From: Paenibacillus sp. HW567
GTDB taxonomy: Bacteria; Bacillota; Bacilli; Paenibacillales; Paenibacillaceae
Length of the DNA: 64,000 bases
Direction: 5' to 3'
Assembly (NCBI RefSeq): GCF_000374185.1
Contig: NZ_KB910518.1
Location: forward strand, 4,884,530 to 4,948,529
This document shows, piece after piece, positions 6,782 through 14,810 of the stretch. A program made the position numbers and the translations under genes. Within the stretch, counting starts at the first letter, position 1; every line of letters starts with the position of its first letter. The notes beneath the pieces were generated by a model, which was given only the letters and a program-made list of their open reading frames with translations, did no database searches and was not told where the DNA came from.

Positions 6782-7669
6782 CTATTTGTCGGGCAGGGCT
6801 GCATCCTTCCTGTGAGCGCGCACATAATCCAGACTAGTCCTGATAAAAGCCTGGGACAGTGCCGGAATGCAGTCTTTGTTCCTCATTGCAAGCACAACCT
6901 CCTGGGATAATGGAGGCTGCAAAGGAATAATGGGCAGCTTGGCGCTCATCCGGGTTATATAGAATTTGGGCAGGATGGAAATGCCAAAGTTTTCTTGAAC
7001 CATGGCCTGAATCGTATTGATGTCCTTGACCTCAATCGTCACATTGAAGCAAGAATTATGCGATACCAGCAGCTTCTGCAAATCCTTATCTCCCGGCATA
7101 ATAAAGCAGCGATCTCCCAACTGTTCGAAGCTTAAAGCTGCCTCTCCCCCCAGCCCATGCTTCTCCGGCAGAACCACGACCATGTCATCTTTGATTAGAG
7201 GCACTGTGGACAATGATGCAGACGGAAACATAGTGATGCCAATATCTATGATGCCATCGGAGATCCAGTTGTTGATTTCCTCCGATTCCCCTTCGAATAT
7301 GACAAGCTCTACCCTGGGAAAAGATTGTTTGAACGCAGCAGACAGCCCCGGTACAAAGCGGCAGGCAATATCAGGCGTGGCGCCAATCCGCAGGGTTCCC
7401 GTCTGCAGCTCCCCGGCAAGCGCGGCCTCCTCTTTCATAAGCTGAATGGTATGTAGGATCAGACCTGCATGCTTCAGCATGGCTTCCCCGTCCCGGGTCA
7501 GGACAATCCCCTGGTGGCTGCGGTGGAATAGGACGATTCCAAGCTCTTTTTCGAGACTTCGAATCATCTGTGATACGGCAGATTGGGTAAAAGCAAGAAT
7601 TTCGGCTGCCTTGGTGAAGCTCTTGGACTCCGCTGCGGCAGCGAATACCTGCAATTGAAGTAATGTCAC
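6782..7669 (-). CDS. LysR-family transcriptional regulator
   Basis: A 295-residue LysR regulator. Residues 1-60 carry the N-terminal winged helix-turn-helix (LLQLQVFAAAAESKSFTKAAE, then LAFTQSAVSQMIRSLEKELG) and residues about 90-290 a periplasmic-binding-like effector domain. It is transcribed away from the MFS transporter gene at 7812, with 142 bases between the starts, and very probably controls that transporter and itself. A perfect dyad at 7709-7724 is a candidate binding site. The effector cannot be deduced. Confidence 0.92.
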   Translation of the reverse strand: MTLLQLQVFAAAAESKSFTKAAEILAFTQSAVSQMIRSLEKELGIVLFHRSHQGIVLTRDGEAMLKHAGLILHTIQLMKEEAALAGELQTGTLRIGATPDIACRFVPGLSAAFKQSFPRVELVIFEGESEEINNWISDGIIDIGITMFPSASLSTVPLIKDDMVVVLPEKHGLGGEAALSFEQLGDRCFIMPGDKDLQKLLVSHNSCFNVTIEVKDINTIQAMVQENFGISILPKFYITRMSAKLPIIPLQPPLSQEVVLAMRNKDCIPALSQAFIRTSLDYVRAHRKDAALPDK

Positions 7670-7708
7670 TTAGTCTCTCCTTCCGGCAAGAATCGAGCAC
7701 GCCTAACT

Positions 7709-7724
7709 ATTAGTAAATACTAAT
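7709..7724. promoter_or_regulatory. Candidate LysR operator
   Basis: ATTAGTA and TACTAAT form a perfect inverted repeat separated by AA, between the divergent LysR and MFS genes and about 40 bases upstream of the LysR start codon. Placement and symmetry fit an autoregulatory LysR site; binding is inferred. Confidence 0.5.
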
Positions 7725-7811
7725 CACGGTATTATAAACCTTAATTTTACGATCTAAAAAAGGGTCAGTATACTCCAATTGTGCTCACCGCACCAGGAAG
7801 GAGTTCACCCA

Positions 7812-9059
7812 ATGAAAAAACGCCCAACAGTCCAGGGCTTTCTCCGAAGCTATGAGCCTGCAGTATGGATTCAATTTACCGGAACTGTGCTAAGCTCACT
7901 GACGATGTTCATGATCCGACCGTTCTTAGTCCTATATCTCCATGACCAAATGGGTGGTGCTATCCTGCTGCCTATTCTGATTACTACTCTACAGCCTCTG
8001 TGTGGAATAGCTGCTGGAATGTACGGAGGCAATCTCAGCGACCGTTACGGACGCAAGCCGGTCATGATTGTCTCCTTACTGCTGCAGACCGTATCTATGG
8101 CCGGTTATGCCATCGCAGAAGGAGTGGTCTTCTTCGCCTTGGCTTCGATGCTGAACGGCATTGGCTCCGCTCTGTTCCAACCCGCCGCAAATGCCCAGAT
8201 TTCCGATATCGTGAAGCCGGAGCAGCGGGCGGAGGTTTATGCACTGCTTCACATGGCGCTTAATTTCGGCGCTGCGCTTGGACCTGCTCTGGGACTGATG
8301 CTGTTCAATTGGAACATTCATGTCGTCTTCTGGCTTGCCGCCCTATTTCTGGCCTTGTATACCTTGTTACTGTGGAGCAAGCTAGGAACGGTACCGCCTC
8401 CAGCTTCAACGGGCATAGACTCCGCAGCAACACTCCTGTCCTCCTTCAGAAGTCCGGAGTTTAGGGTTATTCTGCTACTGACACTCTGCTATTTACCTCT
8501 TGGCTTTCTGTATGCACAGGTTGATTCCACACTACCTTTTCATTTACAGACCCATTTCGGCAATTATCAGGCGGTACTCACCCTTCTGCTCACCTTCAAC
8601 GGAATTACCGTCATTCTGCTGCAATTGTGGATTGCCAGAGCGACTGCCCGTTTCACTGCCCGGCGGATGCTCAGCATCGCCTATCTGCTGTTTGCGGGAG
8701 TAACCCTGGGATATGGATTTGCACCTTCGCTGATTGTTTTATTGTTAACAGAACTAATGTTCTCTACAGGTGAAATGCTGCATGGACCACATATCCAGAA
8801 GGCCATCTCCGAGCTTGCGCCTGTGGAAGCACGTGGATACTCTTTTGCCCTTTTCGGCCTGGGACCGCAGGTCTCCAGGGCACTGGGACCGCTGATGGGC
8901 GGACTGCTGCTGGACCTATGGGGAGGTGCCGTGCTTTTCCTTGTGCTGATGTCCGCTTTTCTGGTCGTAGGCAGAATTCAATCCAGACTGCTGCAACCGG
9001 CCGCGGCGGCGGAGCCCCCTTGCGTGGACAAGCTCCCTACCGGGACTACTCCGTCCTGA
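7812..9059 (+). CDS. MFS efflux transporter
   Basis: A 415-residue major facilitator with about 12 hydrophobic segments. ATG 7812 has AAGGAG at 7798-7803; an in-frame ATG at 7779 lacks a site and is less likely. The loop between helices 2 and 3 shows the MFS signature GGNLSDRYGRKPVM, and helix 5 region has NFGAALGPALGLMLF, resembling the drug/proton antiporter motif C. This points to an exporter of the multidrug type (MdtH/YttB-like), substrate unknown. It is divergent from the LysR regulator and its last 14 bases overlap the end of convergent tatC. Confidence 0.88.
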   Translation: MKKRPTVQGFLRSYEPAVWIQFTGTVLSSLTMFMIRPFLVLYLHDQMGGAILLPILITTLQPLCGIAAGMYGGNLSDRYGRKPVMIVSLLLQTVSMAGYAIAEGVVFFALASMLNGIGSALFQPAANAQISDIVKPEQRAEVYALLHMALNFGAALGPALGLMLFNWNIHVVFWLAALFLALYTLLLWSKLGTVPPPASTGIDSAATLLSSFRSPEFRVILLLTLCYLPLGFLYAQVDSTLPFHLQTHFGNYQAVLTLLLTFNGITVILLQLWIARATARFTARRMLSIAYLLFAGVTLGYGFAPSLIVLLLTELMFSTGEMLHGPHIQKAISELAPVEARGYSFALFGLGPQVSRALGPLMGGLLLDLWGGAVLFLVLMSAFLVVGRIQSRLLQPAAAAEPPCVDKLPTGTTPS

Positions 9060-9810
9060 TGTAACGCGCCTCCCGCTCATTGTCCAAGGCCAACTGCTTG
9101 CGGTAGACAAAAGCGGACAGAAACACGCTGAATTCATACAGAATCAGCAGGGGAATCGTCACCAGAAAATCCGAGATGAAATCGGGCGGTGTGATGACCA
9201 CAGCGATAAAAACGAGCGCGAAATAAGCGTACCGGCGCATTTTACGCAACCGAAGCGGGTTGAGAATTCTCAGCTTAGTCAGAAACATAACAATCAGCGG
9301 CAGCTCAAACAGCAGTGCCAGCGGAATGACGAGACTGAACATGAAGCCGAAATACTGGGCAATGCCATAGGTTTCCTCAAGTCCCATGCCCCGGGTGATC
9401 GAGATGGTGAACGACAGCGCCATAGGGAACACAATATAATAGGCAAACGCAATGCCGAGTATAAAAAGAACGAACACATAAGGCACGTAACGCAGAGCGG
9501 CGCTCCGCTCAACCGGCCGCAGTCCGGGGCTGACGAATGCCCATAATTGATAGACAATAAACGGAACAGAGACCGTCAGAGATACCGCCATAGCGATTTT
9601 CATGTACATCCCGATGCCGTCCCAAAAGGAGAACGCATGCAGGACGAAGCCCTGCACCGTATCAGCACTGATCAGATACAGATAAATGGGCTTGGCGACG
9701 AACAGTCCGCCTACCAGCCCGGCCACAAATACAATCAGCACGTAGATGATCCTTCTGCGCAGCTCCGTAAGATGATCCACCACTGACATTTCTTCCGCTT
9801 CCTGAGACAT
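9046..9810 (-). CDS. tatC: Sec-independent protein translocase TatC
   Basis: A 254-residue membrane protein with six hydrophobic segments, the twin-arginine signal receptor of the Tat pathway. The cytoplasmic N-terminus MSVVDHLTELRRRI, the loop FVSPGLRPVERSAA and TPPDFISDFLVTIPLLILYE are characteristic. I take ATG 9810 (MSQEAEEM); a GTG start four codons upstream (9822) is also possible. It follows tatA on the same strand, with an intrinsic terminator in the gap, and matches the TatAy-TatCy position of the Bacillus ydi region. Its 3' end overlaps the convergent MFS gene by 14 bases. Confidence 0.96.
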   Translation of the reverse strand: MSQEAEEMSVVDHLTELRRRIIYVLIVFVAGLVGGLFVAKPIYLYLISADTVQGFVLHAFSFWDGIGMYMKIAMAVSLTVSVPFIVYQLWAFVSPGLRPVERSAALRYVPYVFVLFILGIAFAYYIVFPMALSFTISITRGMGLEETYGIAQYFGFMFSLVIPLALLFELPLIVMFLTKLRILNPLRLRKMRRYAYFALVFIAVVITPPDFISDFLVTIPLLILYEFSVFLSAFVYRKQLALDNEREARYIRTE

Positions 9811-9866
9811 GACTGACACCACCCGATGGCTTATGTAATAAGATTGATGAGTTAAGAGCCGTTTCT

Positions 9867-9912
9867 AAAAAAAGAGGCGTTCCCCAGTCTGAAGCAGCAC
9901 TGAGAGAACGCC
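9867..9912 (-). terminator. Terminator between tatA and tatC
   Basis: Read on the minus strand, GGCGTTC (9912-9906) and GAACGCC (9882-9876) form a 7-bp stem around a 23-base loop, followed by TCTTTTTTT. It lies 21 bases after the tatA stop and before tatC, so it would leave tatC expressed only by read-through or by its own promoter. Confidence 0.75.
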
Positions 9913-9932
9913 CCCGCGTAAAAGGATGTAAT

Positions 9933-10175
9933 TTATTCCGGCAGACGTTTATCCTGCGGCGGTTCTGCCGCCATCGTCTGCGGGGCTGCCGGCATTGGCG
10001 CTTCGCTCTTCTTGGCAGCTTCAGGCTCGCTGATAATTTCACGCGCACCGTCCTTGAATTCACGGAAAGTCCGTCCGACGGCACGGCCCAGCTCAGGCAG
10101 CTTGTTCGGACCAAAGAGCAGCAGTGCCAGGATGACCAGCAAAATAATTCCGGGAGCACCAATCCCATTTAGCAT
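9933..10175 (-). CDS. tatA: Twin-arginine translocase subunit TatA
   Basis: An 80-residue TatA/E protein: a short N-terminal membrane helix (IGAPGIILLVILALLLFGPN), the FGPNKLPELGRAVG hinge and an amphipathic helix (TFREFKDGAREI), then a polar alanine/proline-rich tail. TatA oligomers form the translocation pore with TatC. ATG 10175 has AAGGAGG nearby (plus-strand CCTCCTT at 10185-10191). With tatC it makes a minimal TatA-TatC system as in Bacillus. Confidence 0.96.
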   Translation of the reverse strand: MLNGIGAPGIILLVILALLLFGPNKLPELGRAVGRTFREFKDGAREIISEPEAAKKSEAPMPAAPQTMAAEPPQDKRLPE

Positions 10176-10311
10176 TTGTTATTCCTCCTTGTCACTCTGT
10201 CCGCTCATTCATGATATCGTTAACAGTAGATTAATAATACCATAACTTATGTCACACATCCATCAGAGATCACTGACAATTCCTTGCGACATAACGGAAT
10301 AGGAGATACAA

Positions 10312-10797
10312 CTATTGCCGGTACTGGCCGGTTACCATCAGCAACGCTTCGGGCAACTGATCCATGATCGCTGCCAGATTCTCATGCACACCCTTCGGCG
10401 TGCCGGGCAAATTCACAATCAGCGTTCTTCCGCGAATGCCGCAAATGCCGCGGAACAGCATGACCGCGCGGTTCTTCTGTATAACTGTACTCCGCATAGC
10501 CTCGGAGAGTCCGGGAACCTCCCGCTCAATCACACGCCGTGTTGCCTCCGGCGTAACATCACGGATCGCAAGCTCGGTGCCTCCGGTGGTCAGCACCAGA
10601 TCCGCCTGGAAATAATCTGTCAATTCAATCAATGCGGCAATAATCTCATCCTGCTCGTCGGGCACGATCCGGTATTCGACAATCTCGCCTCCAAGCTCCT
10701 CCTCCACCAGTTCCCGAATAACCTGGGCGCTCGTGTCTTCCCGTTCGCCCCTGGCCCCCTTGTCGCTGGCCGTCAGGATTGCTGTTCTCCACGCCAT
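10312..10797 (-). CDS. mog: MogA/MoaB-family molybdopterin adenylyltransferase
   Basis: A 161-residue protein of the MogA/MoaB fold. The nucleotide/molybdopterin site reads VLTTGGTELAIRDVTPEAT (residues about 66-84) and the second loop NLPGTPKGVHENL (about 130-142). The enzyme adenylylates molybdopterin before metal insertion. It lies downstream of moaC with a 90-bp gap on the same strand, supporting a molybdenum cofactor role. MogA and MoaB cannot be told apart from sequence reading alone. Confidence 0.93.
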   Translation of the reverse strand: MAWRTAILTASDKGARGEREDTSAQVIRELVEEELGGEIVEYRIVPDEQDEIIAALIELTDYFQADLVLTTGGTELAIRDVTPEATRRVIEREVPGLSEAMRSTVIQKNRAVMLFRGICGIRGRTLIVNLPGTPKGVHENLAAIMDQLPEALLMVTGQYRQ

Positions 10798-10887
10798 AGG
10801 TTGTCCCTCCCTCTGTATGTGCTATGTATAGACACCGCACGAATGCGGCCATTAAGCGCCTTCCGCGTATAGAGCCTCTTGCTGTTC

Positions 10888-11361
10888 TCAATCCTCCAGC
10901 GCGTAATCTCCACTTTTGCCTCCGCTCTTATGTACAAGCAGCGTCGGGCCGATAATCATGTCCTTTTGCAGCGCCTTGCACATGTCATATACGGTCAGAG
11001 CAGCCGCCGAAACGGCGGTCAGCGCCTCCATCTCCACTCCGGTCTTTCCGGTCGTCTTGACGGTTGCTTCTATATATAGCTGATCTTCGCTGTTATCCCA
11101 GAAGCGGATATCAATACCGGTAAGCGGCAGCGGATGGCACATTGGAATCCAGTCGGCGGTTTTTTTGGCGGCCATAATTCCGGCGACCTGGGCGACCGCA
11201 AGCACATCTCCTTTGCCGATCCGGCCCGCCTTGACCGCCGCAAGCGTTCCAGGGGCCATCTCCACACTGCTCCGCGCCGAAGCTGACCTGTGGGTAACCT
11301 CCTTGTCGCTCACATCTACCATGCGCGCCCGGCCCTGCTCATTGAAATGGCTTAACTCCAT
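10888..11361 (-). CDS. moaC: Cyclic pyranopterin monophosphate synthase MoaC
   Basis: A 157-residue MoaC, normal length. With MoaA it converts GTP to cyclic pyranopterin monophosphate, the first step of molybdenum cofactor synthesis. Diagnostic stretches are MVDVSDKEVTHRSA, WIPMCHPLPLTGID and TGVEMEALTAVSAAALTVYD plus the C-terminal KSGGKSGDY. The gene overlaps the end of the 5-formyl-THF cyclo-ligase gene by 10 bases, so both are cotranscribed. moaA is not in the window. Confidence 0.97.
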   Translation of the reverse strand: MELSHFNEQGRARMVDVSDKEVTHRSASARSSVEMAPGTLAAVKAGRIGKGDVLAVAQVAGIMAAKKTADWIPMCHPLPLTGIDIRFWDNSEDQLYIEATVKTTGKTGVEMEALTAVSAAALTVYDMCKALQKDMIIGPTLLVHKSGGKSGDYALED

Positions 11362-11999
11362 GAATTGTGCTCCTTCCGGCAGTGAAATATGCCGTCTTCC
11401 GTAATCAGCATATCCATATAGGCATCATGATCATCCATCGGTACTTCAGAAACCAACTGCTCTCCGAACGCCAGTCCGATCCACACCGGAGACTTCCCGG
11501 ACAGCGGGGTGCGCTGCTCCCATGAAGCCCGCAGACGGTCATAATAACCCCGTCCATAGCCAAGCCGGCCACCCTTGATATCAAAAGCAAGTCCAGGTAC
11601 AAAAACGACATCCGGCAGCCGGGGATCATCCGTTTCCGGCAAACCTCCGCCTGCTGCTGACGGTTCTAATATACCATAGGCTCCCGGTTCCAGTTCTTCC
11701 CAAGAACGTACCGCATGAAAACTCATCGTTCCGGCTGCTGCATTCACCCGGGGCAGCCGCACCTCGCGGCCTTGCGCCCAAGCCTCCGTAACCAGCGGAC
11801 GGCAGTCCAGCTCGGAACGGAAAGGCACATAGGCAAGCAGCGAAGCCGCTCCTTCCATCTCAAGCCATTCCCAGGCATGCTTGCAGGCCAGAGCGGACAA
11901 GGCAGCTCTCTCCTCTTGCGGCAGTCTGTCACGGACAGCAATTCTCTCCGCACGCAGCTCCCGTTTGAGTCCGGCCAACGGCGCAGTGTTGCCCGTCAT
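11352..11999 (-). CDS. 5-formyltetrahydrofolate cyclo-ligase
   Basis: A 215-residue protein of the 5-FTHF cyclo-ligase family (YqgN/FthC), which uses ATP to turn 5-formyl-THF into 5,10-methenyl-THF. The diagnostic motif GGRLGYGRGYYDRL and the preceding VFVPGLAFD are present. A basic N-terminus (LKRELRAERIAVRDRL) matches the family. It heads a set read as cyclo-ligase, moaC, mog, tatA, tatC on the minus strand and diverges from ydiF. Confidence 0.93.
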   Translation of the reverse strand: MTGNTAPLAGLKRELRAERIAVRDRLPQEERAALSALACKHAWEWLEMEGAASLLAYVPFRSELDCRPLVTEAWAQGREVRLPRVNAAAGTMSFHAVRSWEELEPGAYGILEPSAAGGGLPETDDPRLPDVVFVPGLAFDIKGGRLGYGRGYYDRLRASWEQRTPLSGKSPVWIGLAFGEQLVSEVPMDDHDAYMDMLITEDGIFHCRKEHNSWS

Positions 12000-12333
12000 T
12001 CGAAGCCGCCTCCTCTTCCGTTATATGCTAGCTTATCATAGTTTGTAAACTCAGTTTACCACTCTTCCCCCCGGTTCGCCAAGGTTGTATAAATAAGGTT
12101 GTTATAGGAAACATACAGCGCTATTCTCCTCCTCGTAAGCGTTACAATGGCATTACAATGACGTTCTCCCGTCCTTATCTCCCGTGATTACTGTTCCGCT
12201 GGACCCTGGCTTGATCCTGGTTCGTCCCCTCGCGCGGCAAACGCTTTTCATGTAAACTATAGAATAAGGTTTTTTTGTACAGCCGGGCGGTATCCGCCAC
12301 GGTGAAATATGCAAGGGCGGAGGTTTCATCGGT
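12000..12333. other. Divergent intergenic region between the cyclo-ligase gene and ydiF
   Basis: These 334 bases must contain both divergent promoters. A short perfect hairpin (GGCGG, TAT, CCGCC) sits at 12286-12298, after a run of seven T at 12270-12276. TATAGAATAAGG at 12258 could hold a -10 for ydiF but has no good -35. I see no gene, repeat or known riboswitch. Confidence 0.4.
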
Positions 12334-14289
12334 ATGCTTCTTCAAGCGACAGGAATTACAAAATCATATGGAATACAGAGTGTGCTGGACGGCATCAGCC
12401 TGCAGGTTAACGAGAAGGAACGGGTGGGCCTTGTCGGGGTCAACGGGGCTGGCAAATCCACCTTTCTGCAGATTATCGCAGGTGAAATGTCCTATGACAG
12501 CGGACAAATTCATAAATCCAAGGAAACCACCGTCGGCTACCTGGCCCAGAACAGCGGGCTGCAGTCGGACAAAACCATTCAAGAGGAGATGCTGGCCGTA
12601 TTCGCGCCGCTGCTGGAAGCGGAAGCGGAGCTTCGCCAGCTTGAGGCTGATATTGCCGACCCTAAGCTGGCGGATGATCCGAAGCGTTACGAGGATGTGC
12701 TGGAGCGCTACGCCAAACGCTCGGATTGGTTCAAGGATCACGGCGGCTATGAAATGAACACCCGGATACGCAGCGTCCTGCACGGCATGGGCTTTGGCGA
12801 GTTCTCCCCGGATACGCCTATTTCCACACTGAGCGGGGGACAGAAGACCCGGCTGGCTCTGGCCCGCATTTTGCTTCAGGCTCCCGATCTGCTCATGCTG
12901 GATGAGCCGACCAACCATCTCGATATCGAAACACTAACCTGGCTGGAGGATTATCTGCGCAGCTATGCCGGAGGCATCCTGGTTGTCTCCCATGACCGTT
13001 ATTTTCTCGACCGTCTGGTCACTACAATCGTTGAAATCGAACGCCACCAGTCCCGGCGGTACACAGGCAATTACAGCCGGTATGTGGATCTGAAGGCTGC
13101 GGAATATGAAATCCGCCTGAAGCAATATGAGAAGCAGCAGGACGAGATTTCCCGGATGGAGGACTTCGTGCAGCGCAACATCGTACGTGCTTCCACGACC
13201 AAACGGGCGCAGAGCCGGCGCAAGGCACTGGACAAAATGGAGCGCATCGACAAGCCGCTGGGCGATTTGAAAAAAGCCAGCTTCTCCTTCGAGCCGGATT
13301 TCATGTCCGGTAAGGAGGTGCTGCAGGTACGGAACGTTGCGGTATCCTTCAGTGAGGACAAAGCGCCGCTGTTCCAGAATGCCTCCTTTGAGCTTCGCCG
13401 GGGAGAGACGGCTGCATTGATCGGCCCGAACGGCATCGGCAAATCGACGCTGCTGCAGTGCATGACCGGCACCCGTGAGCCTTCCACCGGGACTGTAAAC
13501 TGGGGAACGAAAGTGAAGATCGCCTATTACGATCAGGAGCAGACACGGCTCAATCCGCGCAATACGGTACTGGAGGAGCTATGGAGCGAATATCCGATGC
13601 TGGAGGAAGCGCGAATCCGCACGATTCTGGGTAATTTTCTCTTCAGCGGTGAGGATGTTCAGAAGAAGGTTGCGGCATTAAGCGGCGGTGAAAAAGCGCG
13701 GGTTGCGCTTTCCAAGCTCATGCTGCGCGGCGCCAATATGCTTATTCTCGATGAGCCCACCAACCACCTGGATCTGGTCAGCCGCGAGGTGCTGGAGTCC
13801 GCGCTGATTGATTTTGAAGGTACGCTGCTGTTCATCTCCCATGACCGTTACTTCCTGAACAAAATGGCGGAACGCGTGCTGGAGCTGCACCCCGGCGGGA
13901 TTGATCAATACCTGGGCAATTACGATGACTATATCGAGAAAAAACAGGAGCTTGAAGCAATTGCCCTAGAGCAAGCCGAGCTTGCCTCTGCCAAGGTCAC
14001 CAAGACTGCAGAGAATGAAGCCGCAGCACCGGAAAAAGGCACGGCTCTCTCCTACGAAGCGGACAAACAGGCCAAACGCGAGGAACGCAACCGCCTGCGG
14101 CGAATCTCTGAGCTTGAAGAGAACATTGCGGGACTGGAAGAGGCTATCGCCAATATTGAGGATGAAATGACCAAACCCGAGGTTTTTCAGGATTATCTCG
14201 CACTTCAAGCGCATGAAAGCGATCTGAAGCTCAAAAAAGATCAGCTTGGAAATTTATTTAGCGAATGGGAAAACCTTGCTGACGAATAA
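12334..14289 (+). CDS. ydiF: ABC-F family ATPase YdiF
   Basis: A 651-residue soluble protein with two ABC ATPase domains and no membrane segment. Domain 1 has Walker A GVNGAGKST (about residues 36-44) and signature LSGGQKTRLALARI; domain 2 has GPNGIGKST (about 370) and LSGGEKARVALSKL. Both Walker B regions read LDEPTNHLD. Between them lies the long charged ABC-F linker, and the C-terminus ends in a coiled coil (about 570-650). ABC-F proteins act on ribosomes. Length, coiled coil and position between moaC and tsaD match B. subtilis YdiF rather than a drug-resistance ABC-F. GGAGG lies at 12318-12322, somewhat far from the ATG. Confidence 0.92.
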   Translation: MLLQATGITKSYGIQSVLDGISLQVNEKERVGLVGVNGAGKSTFLQIIAGEMSYDSGQIHKSKETTVGYLAQNSGLQSDKTIQEEMLAVFAPLLEAEAELRQLEADIADPKLADDPKRYEDVLERYAKRSDWFKDHGGYEMNTRIRSVLHGMGFGEFSPDTPISTLSGGQKTRLALARILLQAPDLLMLDEPTNHLDIETLTWLEDYLRSYAGGILVVSHDRYFLDRLVTTIVEIERHQSRRYTGNYSRYVDLKAAEYEIRLKQYEKQQDEISRMEDFVQRNIVRASTTKRAQSRRKALDKMERIDKPLGDLKKASFSFEPDFMSGKEVLQVRNVAVSFSEDKAPLFQNASFELRRGETAALIGPNGIGKSTLLQCMTGTREPSTGTVNWGTKVKIAYYDQEQTRLNPRNTVLEELWSEYPMLEEARIRTILGNFLFSGEDVQKKVAALSGGEKARVALSKLMLRGANMLILDEPTNHLDLVSREVLESALIDFEGTLLFISHDRYFLNKMAERVLELHPGGIDQYLGNYDDYIEKKQELEAIALEQAELASAKVTKTAENEAAAPEKGTALSYEADKQAKREERNRLRRISELEENIAGLEEAIANIEDEMTKPEVFQDYLALQAHESDLKLKKDQLGNLFSEWENLADE

Positions 14290-14343
14290 TGTAAAGATGT
14301 AAAATAAATATTTTTGAACTGTTCCCGATTTGTTCATATATAG

Positions 14344-14602
14344 TTATCCACAACTAAATCCACAATTTTCGTGCATAACTCACTGCTTAAAAAGGCCCCT
14401 GCGGCCTTTTTTTATGCGTAAAATCACGCTTTTCCTTGTCAAGGACTTTTTATCCACGGAACTATCCACATTATCCACAATTCGCACAAGGAATTGTTTA
14501 TTAGTAAACCTGCGTTTCCAGGGTCCAAAAAAATGCCGTTATTGCTGATTTTACACGCTTTTTACACAACGAAGACAGAATATGTGGATAACGTTGTCCA
14601 CA
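14344..14602. promoter_or_regulatory. DnaA-box cluster downstream of ydiF
   Basis: Within 260 bases there are three exact DnaA boxes, TTATCCACA at 14344-14352 and 14471-14479 and the reverse form TGTGGATAA at 14583-14591. One-mismatch boxes lie at 14370-14378 (reverse), 14450-14458 (TTATCCACG), 14462-14470 (CTATCCACA), 14560-14568 and 14594-14602 (TTGTCCACA). No dnaA or dnaN gene is near, so this is not oriC. Clusters that titrate DnaA are known outside oriC in B. subtilis, and I recall one in the gcp(tsaD)-ydiF gap, the equivalent position. The 14290-14810 interval contains no gene. Confidence 0.75.
14389..14413 (+). terminator. Terminator of ydiF
   Basis: AAAAAGGCC and GGCCTTTTTTT form a short GC stem with a five-base loop and a seven-T tail, 100 bases after the ydiF stop and inside the DnaA-box cluster. 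Confidence 0.8.
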
Positions 14603-14640
14603 GCTTGACAAAAGGTGCTGCCGCTAAAAAATGCTGCTTT

Positions 14641-14701
14641 TTTTACGCAAGTAGAAACGGCTACGCCGTCCTGAAAAGGACGGTTAAGTTATAGCGTAAA
14701 A
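14641..14701. repeat. Short double-hairpin dispersed repeat (copy 1)
   Basis: The core 14653-14683 (AGAAACGGCT, then CGCCGTCCT, then GGACGG) recurs with few changes at 57143-57173. It can fold two ways, ACGGC with GCCGT or GCCGTCC with GGACGG(T). In this copy an outer pair TTTTACGC (14641-14648) and GCGTAAAA (14694-14701) encloses it. Confidence 0.6.
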
Positions 14702-14761
14702 CCAATAAATACGCTTATATTTTCAAAAAAACAGCACTTCGCGGAAGGCTGCTGAAATAGC

Positions 14762-14802
14762 CGAGTCCTCTTCCCGTTCACCTCTGCCGGGCCGAGGACT
14801 CG
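14762..14802 (-). terminator. Hairpin after leuA, possible terminator
   Basis: CGAGTCCTC (14762-14770) and GAGGACTCG (14794-14802) form a perfect 9-bp stem eight bases beyond the leuA stop. On the minus strand only a poor T tract (CTATTTC) follows, so termination strength is uncertain. Confidence 0.5.
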
Positions 14803-14810
14803 CAATTTGT

